From JACCZX01 sp963710675 (lineage in GTDB: Bacteria; Pseudomonadota; Gammaproteobacteria; Burkholderiales; Burkholderiaceae_F): 64,000 nt of DNA. The translations under genes were made by a program, and so were the position numbers. Positions within the stretch are counted from its first letter, which is position 1; the number at the start of each line of letters is the position of its first letter. Under the pieces are notes generated by a model. The model saw only the letters and a program-made list of their open reading frames with translations. It ran no database searches and had not been told where the DNA came from. Positions 10,604 to 18,382 of this stretch are shown piece by piece. The stretch lies in assembly GCA_963710675.1 (NCBI GenBank), contig CAVQBE010000025.1:124001-188000 (forward strand), read 5' to 3'.

Positions 10604-11648
10604 ATGAGCGGCATTCCGATTCAGGTCAGCCGCTGTGGCAAGACATTCGAGGACGGCACGCGCGCGCTCGAGCCGATCGACCTCGAAATCGCCGCCGGCG
10701 AAACCATCGTGCTGCTCGGGCCGTCAGGCTGCGGCAAAACTACAACGCTGCGCATCATTGCGGGCCTCGAGTCGCCCGATAGCGGCGGTCAAGTGCTCTT
10801 CGACGGCGTCGATGTGACACCGGTGCCGATCGAGAAGCGCAACGTCGGCATGGTGTTTCAGAGCTATGCGCTGTTTCCGAACATGTCGGTCGCCAGCAAT
10901 GTGGAGTATGGCTTGAAGGTGCGCGGCATGCCGGCTGCGCAGCGCACAGCGCGTGTTCGGGAAATGCTGGCGATGATGCATATCGAGCCGCTCGCTCAGC
11001 GCCGCATCGATCAGCTATCGGGTGGCCAGCGGCAGCGTGTTGCGCTTGCGCGCGCGATCGCGACACGGCCGCGCGTGCTGCTGCTCGATGAGCCCTTGAC
11101 CGCGCTTGACGCCAAGCTGCGCGACAGCCTGCGCCTCGAGATCGACCGATTGCTGCGCAGCCTGAACATTACGACCGTGTACGTGACGCACGACCAGGCT
11201 GAAGCGATGGCGTTAGGCGATCGTATTGCGGTGATGGAGCACGGCCGCATTGCGCAAATCGGGTCGCCACAGGACATTTACTGCGCGCCCGCCAGCGCCT
11301 TCGTTGCAGACTTTATCGGCACGATGAACCGCATTAGCGGAAAAGCGGAAAGCAACGCTTTGCGCTTCGCTGGCGGCAGCGTTCCGCTGGGTCCCGATTC
11401 TGCAGCTGCGACCGAAGTGATGTTCAGGCCGGAAGACGTGCAACTGGTGTCGCACGCTGCGGCTAGTTTCAGCGGCAAAGTGGTCAGCAGTTTTTTTCTC
11501 GGCGATCACACTCGGCTTGGTGATCGACGTCGGCGACGGCCAGTGGGTCACAGTGCGCGCCGCGCAGCGCACCCGATTTGTCAACGGCGATTCGGTGCAT
11601 TGCGCGATCGAGCCCAGTTCGGTGATCGCAGTAAAGTCCTCGCAATGA
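10604..11648 (+). CDS. ABC transporter ATP-binding protein (frameshifted near 3' end)
   Basis: PotA/FbpC/PhnT-type ATPase. It shows Walker A GPSGCGKTT, the Q-loop MVFQSYALFPNM, the signature LSGGQRQR, Walker B VLLLDEPLTALDAKL and the switch His in VYVTHDQAEAM, followed by a TOBE-type C-terminal domain. One extra C near 11512 makes the frame run into the next gene and mimics a fusion of more than 600 residues. In the other frame the C-terminus continues (LVIDVGDGQWVTVRAAQ) and ends at TGA 11646-11648, overlapping the phosphodiesterase ATG (ATGA). It energises import through the two upstream permeases. Confidence 0.9.
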
Positions 11649-12457
11649 TTCTCTGCCAGATCAGCGACCTGCATATCAAGCCTGAGCGCAGGCTCGCCTA
11701 TGGCGTCGTTGATACAGCGACGATGCTCGAGCGCTGCGTTGTGCAGATCAATCGACTACCGCAGCGGCCGGATGCGGTGATTGCAACCGGCGATCTGGTC
11801 GATGGTGGGACGCCCGCCGAATACTCACTGCTGCGCGAACTGCTGTCGCCGTTGACGATGCCGGTGTATCTGATGCCTGGCAATCACGATGAGCGGCAAG
11901 CGATGCGGCAGGTGTTTGACGATCATGCGTATCTGCAATCGACATCCCTGTTCATTCAGTATGTGATCAACGGCTTTCCATTGCGCGTGATTGCGCTCGA
12001 TACGGTGATCCCGGGGCAGGGCGGAGGCACGCTGTGCGACGAGCGACTCACATGGCTCGAGCGTGCATTGGCAGAGTCGGGCAAGCCGACAGTCGTAGCA
12101 CTGCATCACCCACCCTTCGTTACCGGCATCGGGCATATGGACCGCATAGCGCTCGATTCATCGATCAAGCTTGAGCAAACCATCGCGCGGCATCCGCAGG
12201 TCGAGCGCGTTATTGCCGGTCACTTGCATCGTCCGATTACCGTGCGTTTCGGCGGAACTGTTGCCAGCACGTGCCCGAGCCCCGCGCATCAAGTGGTGCT
12301 CGATATCGCACTCAACGGCGCTGATCATTTCATCATGGAGCCGCCTGCGTTTCAGCTGCATTGGTGGAACGGGCAGCGGCTTGTCACGCACACCGAGTAC
12401 ATCGGCGACTTCGGCCCTTCGTATCCGTTTCGCGAAAGCGGAAAGCTGATCGATTGA
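11645..12457 (+). CDS. GpdQ-type metallophosphodiesterase
   Basis: Intact 270-residue class III phosphodiesterase of the GpdQ/CpdA family. The dinuclear metal ligands fall at the same positions as I recall for Enterobacter GpdQ: Asp8 and His10 (SDLHI), Asp50 (ATGDLVDGG) and Asn80 (PGNHDER). They are followed by HHPP near 154-157 and GHLH at 192-195. Family members hydrolyse glycerophosphodiesters, cyclic nucleotides and other phosphodiesters. The ATG overlaps the ATPase stop, so the enzyme is coupled to the importer and probably acts on its cargo in the cytoplasm; that link is inference. Confidence 0.88.
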   Translation: MILCQISDLHIKPERRLAYGVVDTATMLERCVVQINRLPQRPDAVIATGDLVDGGTPAEYSLLRELLSPLTMPVYLMPGNHDERQAMRQVFDDHAYLQSTSLFIQYVINGFPLRVIALDTVIPGQGGGTLCDERLTWLERALAESGKPTVVALHHPPFVTGIGHMDRIALDSSIKLEQTIARHPQVERVIAGHLHRPITVRFGGTVASTCPSPAHQVVLDIALNGADHFIMEPPAFQLHWWNGQRLVTHTEYIGDFGPSYPFRESGKLID

Positions 12458-12467
12458 TGGGCGTTTG

Positions 12468-13130
12468 ATGAGGCGCAGCGAACTTGACCACATCGTCATC
12501 GGGGCCAAGACCCTCGATGAAGGTATCGATTGGGTCGAACAACAGCTTGGTGCGCGTCCTGCACCCGGCGGCCAACATGTTGCGATGGGCACGCACAACG
12601 CGCTGCTGAAGCTTGCTGCGCGGTCGTACCTCGAAGTTATCGCAATTGATCCGGACGGTATCGCACCTGTTCGGCCGCGCTGGTTCGCGCTCGACGAGCC
12701 CGAGATGCAAGCGCTTCTTGCAGCCGGGCCGCGGCTGATCACATGGGCGGTGCGCAGCGAATCTTTGGCCAGCGCGTGCGCGCGCGTGCCCGATCTGGGC
12801 GAGATCCTGTCAATGAGTCGCGGTGACTTTCACTGGAAGATCGCGGTGCCGGAAACCGGCGCGTTGGCATGGGGAGGCATTCTGCCGACCGCGATTCAAT
12901 GGATACCGGCTGAGGACGGCGTGGTCCATCATCCGTGCGACGTACTCGAGGACAGCGGATGCGAGCTTGTGCGGCTGCAGCTGTGGCATCCGGCTGCCGT
13001 GCTTGGCACCAGCGGAATCATGGGAATGTTTCGCGAGCTGAAAGTCATGGGGCCGGTGGATCTTGCACCGGGACCGAAGGTGCTGGCGGCGACGATTCGC
13101 ACACCAGCCGGTGAAGTTGTGCTGAGTTAG
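12468..13130 (+). CDS. VOC/glyoxalase-like domain protein
   Basis: Intact 220-residue protein of the glyoxalase-like (PF13468-type) group. It starts with the beta-alpha pattern LDHIVIGAKTLDEGIDWVEQ, and LGARPAPGGQHVAMGTHNALL follows as in that family. The remainder is a second, divergent VOC module (GVVHHPCDVLEDSGCELVRL). ATG 12468 is used; a TTG codon directly before it is the alternative. It lies 10 bases after the phosphodiesterase and is probably the last gene of the ABC operon. Its reaction is unknown. Confidence 0.75.
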   Translation: MRRSELDHIVIGAKTLDEGIDWVEQQLGARPAPGGQHVAMGTHNALLKLAARSYLEVIAIDPDGIAPVRPRWFALDEPEMQALLAAGPRLITWAVRSESLASACARVPDLGEILSMSRGDFHWKIAVPETGALAWGGILPTAIQWIPAEDGVVHHPCDVLEDSGCELVRLQLWHPAAVLGTSGIMGMFRELKVMGPVDLAPGPKVLAATIRTPAGEVVLS

Positions 13131-13170
13131 CCGCCTCGAAACGGCCGAAATGCACGTCCGCTCGGCTGGG

Positions 13171-14164
13171 CTAGTGTCCGATCAGCTTCAATACCGGCAC
13201 CACGCCGCCGGTCTCGATGCCGCGATAGTTGCGGATCGGTGGACAGTCGTAAACGGCCAGCGGAGTGCCGCTTGGATCTTCGAGCAGATCGAGCTGTTCC
13301 AGAACCTCCACGGTTGCCGCATGCACCGCGCGCGTGTTGCCGTCGGCGATTCGGATCGCGATGCCGAGCCCCTGCGAGCGCACGCCGATTGTCTGCAGGC
13401 CGTCGGCGCCCGCCTTGCTGATCCAGTCGCCGCGACCGCTCTGCGCGATGGCCAGATCCGCGCGGCGCGTTCCCGACACGAGGTCTGGATGATGGCTCAT
13501 CGCAAACGTCAATGCGTGCATCTCGGCCGAATCTTCGGCAGCGATTCGCGCATACAGCTGTGCCAACCGCTTCAGTGGCATCGCAAAATTCGGCGCGCTG
13601 CAGCCGTCTATGCCCTGCGCAATCGTGTCACCGTGCGCAAACCGCGCCGTGGTCGTACGAATTCTCTGCTGCAATGGATGGCCGCTGTCCAGATAGTTTT
13701 CGGTTTGCAGCCCATGCATCCTGCAATACGCGAGAAATCCTGCGTGCTTGCCTGAGCAATTGTGATGCAGCGAATTCCACGTGGCCCCTATGGGTGCGGC
13801 GGTGTCGGTCGCGGCGAAAAAGCTCGGAGGATGGCAACCGCATTGCAGCGCTTTTTCGTCGAGCCCAATGCGCGCGAGGATGCGCTGCACGATCGATACG
13901 TGCATCGCTTCGCCGCTGTGGCTTGCGCACATCAAGGCAAGCTCGTGCGATCCGAAGCCGTAGTGCGCCAAGTCCTCCGTCTTCGACGAACGGCAGGGCC
14001 TGCAGTGGCTTTAGCGCACTGCGCGTGAAGTTAAGCGAATCAGGATCGCCAGCCGACGCGACCAGCTTGCCGTGAGCATCGACGACTGCAATCGAGCCGT
14101 AGTGCACGCACTCAGTGGTGCCGCCACGCGTGGTTTCGACCAAGGGCACGTGGCGCGGGATCAT
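13171..14164 (-). CDS. asparaginase, Rhizobium etli type (frameshifted)
   Basis: Member of the PF06089 asparaginase family, unrelated in sequence to E. coli AnsA/AnsB. Family catalytic residues are visible: the Ser-x-x-Lys pair in RSALKPLQ, the Cys-Ser-Gly-Lys motif NCSGKHAGFL and the second cysteine in GCSAPNF. It hydrolyses L-asparagine to aspartate and ammonia. An extra C in coding sense near 13968 splits it into an N-terminal part (about 14164-13970) and an intact C-terminal part; the joined reading is VEDGGLAHYGFGSHE. A monocistronic unit is likely, convergent with the ABC operon. Confidence 0.85.
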
Positions 14165-14240
14165 CGCCGAACCATACCGTGGGGACGAACAAACAGCAAC
14201 GTCACAGCCGCCCAGCCGGTTACGGCGGCACGGACGGACG

Positions 14241-15101
14241 CTATGCAGGTTGCGGCGCGGCTCCGCCGGCCTTCAGCCGTGCGGCGATCTCTTTCCGGTA
14301 GCGATTCAAGTCCTGCACCGAGGTGAAAGTGCGCTCGAACAACAGCGACAGGTTGTGCAGGATGCGGTCTACAACCTTGGTTTCCCACTCCTTGTCGAAC
14401 TTGATCTGCTTATCAAGCCAGTGCTCAAGCCAGTTCGGATCGGGAAGACGCGATTGAATGGTGTCAAGCGGAAACAGCGACTGGTTCACATGCAGGTTGG
14501 TCGGATGCAGCGCCTTGTCAGTGCGCTTGGCCGATGCCATTAACACGCCGATCTTGGCGAAAGCGGCGCGCGCGGTGTCACCGAGCTCCGACAGCGATTT
14601 CTTCATGTACCGCAGATATGCGCCGCCGTGACGCGCCTCGTCCTGCGACAGCAGCCGATAGATCGCCTTGATCACCGGCTCGGTATGCCATTCGGACGCG
14701 CGCCGGTACCAGTGATTCAACCTGACTTCGCCACAAAAATGCAGCATCAGGGTCTCTAATCTCGGCGCCGGATCGAACTCAAAGCGCACGGCGTGCAGTT
14801 CGTCCTCTGTCGGCACCAGGTCGGGCCGGAAGCGGCGCAGGTACTCCATCAGCACCAGCGCGTGTTTCTGCTCCTCAAAGAACCACACCGACATGAACGC
14901 GGAGAAATCCGAATCGCCGCGGTTGTCGCGCAAGAACATCTCGGTGGCCGGCAGTGCGGACCACTCGGTGATCGCGTTCATCTTGATCGTCTGCGCCTGC
15001 TCTTCGGAGAGCTTGGCGGCGTCGAAGTCATTCCATGGAACATCGGTTTCGAGGTTCCAGCGGACCGATTCGAGCGATCTGAATATATCGGGGTACAACA
15101 A
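14241..15101 (-). CDS. ferritin-like di-iron protein
   Basis: Intact 286-residue helical protein. It carries the two-part di-iron signature of the ferritin-like superfamily: Glu in ITEWSALPATEMFL with EEQKHALVL, then Glu in FCGEVRLNHWY with QDEARHGGAYL. This pattern (E, ExxH, E, ExxH) resembles acyl-ACP desaturases and AurF-type oxygenases. It might be an oxidase or desaturase, but the substrate cannot be told from sequence. The start at 15101 (MLYPDIFRSLESVRW) is the usual N-terminus. It lies downstream of folE2 on the same strand with a 38-base gap. Confidence 0.7.
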   Translation of the reverse strand: MLYPDIFRSLESVRWNLETDVPWNDFDAAKLSEEQAQTIKMNAITEWSALPATEMFLRDNRGDSDFSAFMSVWFFEEQKHALVLMEYLRRFRPDLVPTEDELHAVRFEFDPAPRLETLMLHFCGEVRLNHWYRRASEWHTEPVIKAIYRLLSQDEARHGGAYLRYMKKSLSELGDTARAAFAKIGVLMASAKRTDKALHPTNLHVNQSLFPLDTIQSRLPDPNWLEHWLDKQIKFDKEWETKVVDRILHNLSLLFERTFTSVQDLNRYRKEIAARLKAGGAAPQPA

Positions 15102-15139
15102 AGGCGCTCATCGACTCTCCATCTACCTCGGCTGAATCG

Positions 15140-15955
15140 CTACTGATGCAGGCCGTGTGCCTTGCGCTTATCGTGTGTAATCAGCGCGTAGGCGGAGTGG
15201 TTGTGAATTGATTCAAAGTTTTCAGCTTCGACCGTGTAGGTAACGATACGCCGGTCAGCGTTTAGTGCCAGCGCAACGTCGCGCACCACGTCTTCGACGA
15301 ATTTGGGGTTGTTGTAAGCCCGCTCGGTCACGTATTTCTCATCGGGCCGCTTCAACAAGCCCCAGATTTCGCACGACGACGCATCTTCAGCAATGCGGAT
15401 CTGGTCTTCGACGGTGATCTCTTCCGCAAGCTCGACGGTGATCGTGATGTGCGCCCGTTGGTTGTGGGCGCCATAGTCGGAGACCTTCTTGCTGCACGGA
15501 CACAGGCTTGTCACCGGCACCACAACTCGTTGCGTGAAGCGCGTCGTTTCACCGTCAGCATCCACCGTAAACGTCAGCTGATAATCCATCAGGCTCTCAA
15601 CGCCAGACACCGGCGCCGTCTTCGTAACAAAGAACGGCAGCCGCATTTCAATACGACCGCCACGCGCATCTAGCCGCTCGACCATTTTGCGAAGCAGTTT
15701 TTGAATCGAACCCATTGATAAAGGTTCGACGTGGCTGTGCAGCACGTCGACGAAGCGGGACATGTGCGTGCCTTTTTGGTCCGCGGGCAAGCCGACATAC
15801 ATATCGACGGACGCAACGGAGGGCTGCGAACCACGAGCGGTCTTGACCAGCACAGGGTGCGTCAACGACTTGACGCCAACGCGCTGGATTGCGATCTCGC
15901 GGCGATCGTCACCGGACTGCACGTCCGGCAGGAACAAGTCGTCAGGTGCGTTCAT
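15140..15955 (-). CDS. folE2: GTP cyclohydrolase FolE2 (type IB)
   Basis: Intact 271-residue GTP cyclohydrolase IB, which makes dihydroneopterin triphosphate for folate. The hallmark cysteine segment VTSLCPCSKKVSDYGAHNQR holds the metal-binding Cys and the conserved His. N-terminal landmarks are VGVKSLTHPV and KGTHMSRFVD. FolE2 can use Mn or Fe instead of Zn and is often induced by zinc limitation when FolE1 is also present; I saw no Zur site. Its ATG overlaps the stop of the upstream glutathione peroxidase (ATGA). Confidence 0.95.
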   Translation of the reverse strand: MNAPDDLFLPDVQSGDDRREIAIQRVGVKSLTHPVLVKTARGSQPSVASVDMYVGLPADQKGTHMSRFVDVLHSHVEPLSMGSIQKLLRKMVERLDARGGRIEMRLPFFVTKTAPVSGVESLMDYQLTFTVDADGETTRFTQRVVVPVTSLCPCSKKVSDYGAHNQRAHITITVELAEEITVEDQIRIAEDASSCEIWGLLKRPDEKYVTERAYNNPKFVEDVVRDVALALNADRRIVTYTVEAENFESIHNHSAYALITHDKRKAHGLHQ

Positions 15956-16516
15956 TTCGCATCCAGCAATCGCTCGATCTGGCTCGTGAGGCGTGCGTCC
16001 AGCGGAGCCACGTCGCTTGGGTAAGCGGCCACGACTTTACCTTCGCGATCGACCAGATACTTATAAAAGTTCCACTTCGGCGCCTGCCCGGATGATTTGG
16101 AAAGCGCGGCAAAAAACGGGTTGGCCGATGGCCCCGCCACTGAAGATTTGGCAAACATAGGAAACTTGACGCCGTAGGTGTTGTAGCAGAAGTCGGCAAT
16201 CTCCTTGTTGTTGGCCTTTTCCTGGTTGCCGAAATCACCCGAAGGAAAGCCAAGCACGGTGAGTCCCCGCGCTGCGTATTTCGAGTGCAGCTTCTCCAGG
16301 CCATCGTACTGCGATGTAAAGCCGCAGTAGCTTGCGGTGTTGACTACCAGCAGTACACGGCCCTGATACTGGCAAAGCGGCTGCGGCGACTCGTCCTGCA
16401 ACTTTGCGAAGGTGTGGTTCAGCAGCGGCGGACAGGTCTGCGCTGCTGCCGGCCCCGAAAAGAGCCCACCGGCAAGGAACGCGCGTCAGAGTGAAGATGC
16501 GCAAAGCTGCAAGCAT
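15952..16516 (-). CDS. glutathione peroxidase family protein, exported (frameshifted)
   Basis: Cys-type glutathione peroxidase. It shows VVNTASYCGFTSQYDGLE with the peroxidatic Cys, then VLGFPSGDFGNQE with the conserved Gln and KWNFYKYLVDREGKVV with the Trp-Asn pair. It reduces peroxides with thioredoxin or glutathione. The ATG at 16516 starts a signal peptide (MLAALRIFTL), which reaches FLAGGLFSGPAAAQT only after a frame change near 16480-16490. The mature part begins CPPLLNHTFAKLQDES, so it is probably periplasmic. It is translationally coupled to folE2. Confidence 0.82.
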
Positions 16517-16698
16517 TAAAGTTCCTGTCGGCGCGACAGCGCCGCAAACAGCCGATGCTAAAGAATCCAGGGTTTCGGTCAACTCAGGTCGGCAGCCGTT
16601 TTCGCCGGTCAATTAGGCCATTGTGACCTGGAGGCGAAGGGCCACATTACGTTTGCAAACTGCGTCGCTGGAAATCAAGGCGCCGCCCGCGATACGAT

Positions 16699-16721
16699 TA
16701 GCGCTCGACGATAGCGCTCGA
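16699..16721 (+). repeat. tandem direct repeat at a regulator start codon
   Basis: TAGCGCTCGA occurs at 16699-16708 and again at 16712-16721, 13 bases apart. The second copy overlaps the ATG of the response regulator gene. There is no Shine-Dalgarno in front of this ATG. The repeat could be an autoregulatory site or chance. Confidence 0.3.
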
Positions 16722-17461
16722 TGCAAACCGCCAACACGCCACTGCCGCCACACATACTCGCGTTGGACGATGATCCGTCGATCCGCGCGCTTGTTTCCGA
16801 TTATTTGACGGAGAACGAGCTGCGCGTGACCGCAGTCGCGAGCGGCAGTGAGCTCGCGGCCGTGATGGAGCGCGAAGCGATTGACCTGGTGGTACTGGAC
16901 TTGCGGTTGCAGGGAGAAGACGGAATGCAGATCGCACGCAAACTTCGTGAGGACTCTGCGGTCCCGATCCTGATGTTGACCGGCCGTGCCGAGGAGGCCG
17001 ATCGCGTGATGGGCCTCGAGCTTGGCGCAGACGACTACCTGACCAAGCCGTTCAGTCCGCGCGAATTGCTTGCGCGTATCCGCGCGCTGCTGCGCCGGGC
17101 CAAGGCGCAGGCCACCGTCGCCGATCAGCTTTCCAAAGTGCGCGCCTATCGCTTTGGTACCTGGGAGCTCAACGTGGGGCTGCGCAAGCTCAAGGATCGT
17201 GATGGTCAGAAAGTAGATCTGACCAACGGGGAGTTCAGCCTGCTGACGGCGTTTTTGTCAGCACCGCAGCGGATCTTGACGCGCGACCAGCTGCTCGAGT
17301 TATCCAGACTGCACAACGCCGAGGTCTACGACCGTTCGATCGACGTCCAGATACTGCGCCTGCGCCGGAAGATCGAAGCCGATCCCGCGCATCCGCAGTT
17401 CATCACAACGGAGCGCGGAGTTGGTTATCTGTTCGACGCCGCTGTAGAGGTCGTCCGGTAG
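16721..17461 (+). CDS. OmpR/PhoB-family response regulator
   Basis: Intact 246-residue two-component regulator. The receiver domain has acidic residues in ILALDDDPS, the phospho-accepting Asp in LVVLDLRLQGEDG, the Thr in ILMLTGRAEE and the Lys in DYLTKPFSPREL. The C-terminal winged-helix domain ends with the ERGVGYLF motif of the OmpR family. An in-frame stop (TAG at 16712) lies nine bases upstream, so 16721 is the only possible start nearby, without a clear ribosome-binding site. No partner kinase is adjacent: the hybrid kinase at 18383-22047 is on the other strand and has its own receiver. Confidence 0.9.
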   Translation: MQTANTPLPPHILALDDDPSIRALVSDYLTENELRVTAVASGSELAAVMEREAIDLVVLDLRLQGEDGMQIARKLREDSAVPILMLTGRAEEADRVMGLELGADDYLTKPFSPRELLARIRALLRRAKAQATVADQLSKVRAYRFGTWELNVGLRKLKDRDGQKVDLTNGEFSLLTAFLSAPQRILTRDQLLELSRLHNAEVYDRSIDVQILRLRRKIEADPAHPQFITTERGVGYLFDAAVEVVR

Positions 17462-17469
17462 CACAACGG

Positions 17470-17658
17470 TTACTCCTTACGCGCTTCTTCGCTGTCGGCG
17501 TAAGGCGCGACTTTCGCAACGGCGCTGCGCGGTTGCTGGTAGTGGTGGTACGCCACAGAGTTCGTCCAGTCGTTGAAGTTATCGCTTGGTGCAAGCGATG
17601 TCGCGCAGCCAGTGAGGCCCAAGGCTGCAACAAGAAAGAACAGACGCGTGTGTTTCAT
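17470..17658 (-). CDS. small lipoprotein, unknown function
   Basis: A 62-residue protein with a lipoprotein signal peptide and a clear lipobox (LVAALGLTGCAT), so the mature protein is about 46 residues, anchored by Cys. The mature part is hydrophilic (SLAPSDNFNDWTNS ... ADSEEARKE) with no recognised domain. A strong AAGGAG lies before the ATG. It follows the DUF1127 gene on the same strand, 42 bases downstream, and may be co-transcribed with it. Confidence 0.75.
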   Translation of the reverse strand: MKHTRLFFLVAALGLTGCATSLAPSDNFNDWTNSVAYHHYQQPRSAVAKVAPYADSEEARKE

Positions 17659-17700
17659 TTAAGGATCTCCTTCAAGAGTTAAACATCATGGGTAATTCGG

Positions 17701-17853
17701 TTATGAACGCCAGAACGGCTTGGCCGTTTCGTTATGAACCTGGAAGCGGTCGAGCCCGATGTCGCGCAACTGCCAATCGCTGAGGCCTGCCAGCAAGTAG
17801 CGCTCATTCGAGCGCTGGATCCACCTGCGCAAGCTGTTGACAATGTTTTTCAT
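17701..17853 (-). CDS. DUF1127 small protein
   Basis: A 50-residue protein. Read from the minus strand it begins MKNIVNSLRRWIQRSNERY and carries LAGLSDWQLRDIGLDR, the conserved DUF1127 (YjiS-like) signature. Family members are small arginine-rich proteins; some have been linked to phosphate/carbon metabolism and RNA turnover in Alphaproteobacteria. It sits between the DUF2917 gene and the small lipoprotein, in the same direction, 26 bases after DUF2917. Confidence 0.82.
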   Translation of the reverse strand: MKNIVNSLRRWIQRSNERYLLAGLSDWQLRDIGLDRFQVHNETAKPFWRS

Positions 17854-17879
17854 TTCGTTATTCCTTTATCAGTGATGTC

Positions 17880-18254
17880 TCAGGCGATTTGATGCGCGGC
17901 CACGCGGGCCATTTGCGCGTGCGCGGCCAGGTCCTGGTGCAGTCGAATGGCTGCCGCAAGAGCGCGGTACCCGCCGACGTCGGCCACCGGCTCCGGCTCG
18001 GCTTCGATGACTTCAGCCGCCTCGCCGACGAACGCAAGCAACTTCGTGTCGGCGATGGCTTGCACCAATGCAGTTCCACGCCGACTGAAAACGAAGCTGT
18101 CGCCATCGCTCAGAAACGTGTCGCGGCGGTCACCCTCCTGCGTAACCCATACCATTCCCTTCACCACAGCGATGCTTTGTCCCAACGCTCTATCGACGCG
18201 CAGGATTTCGCCTCTGGCGAGTTTGGTGATTGATTGGGTGAGGCTGGTGTCCAT
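17880..18254 (-). CDS. DUF2917 protein
   Basis: A 124-residue protein. The region LARGEILRVDRALGQSIAVVKGMVWVTQEGDRRDTFLSDGD, stated here only as a pattern, matches the cupin-like DUF2917 family: alternating strands with VWVTQEGD and LSDGDSFVF. Function unknown. The C-terminal third is alanine-rich and variable. It is the first gene of a small minus-strand unit with DUF1127 and a lipoprotein, and it lies 128 bases from the end of the hybrid kinase gene. Confidence 0.78.
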   Translation of the reverse strand: MDTSLTQSITKLARGEILRVDRALGQSIAVVKGMVWVTQEGDRRDTFLSDGDSFVFSRRGTALVQAIADTKLLAFVGEAAEVIEAEPEPVADVGGYRALAAAIRLHQDLAAHAQMARVAAHQIA

Positions 18255-18382
18255 GACGGCTCCCGTATTGCTTTGATGAAACGCCCTTGTCTATGGCGTC
18301 ATCTTCACGGGGAGCCGTTGCATGCGCATTTCAGCGCGATGCGCGGCGATTTCAGTTGCAACAGTGAGAAGCGAGCGACTCT

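Noticed and set aside
10562..12457. A single reading frame of 631 residues joining an ABC ATPase and a phosphodiesterase, apparently a fusion protein
   Set aside because: The ATPase C-terminal domain continues in another frame after an extra C near 11512 and ends at TGA 11646-11648, overlapping the phosphodiesterase ATG. The fusion is a frameshift artefact.
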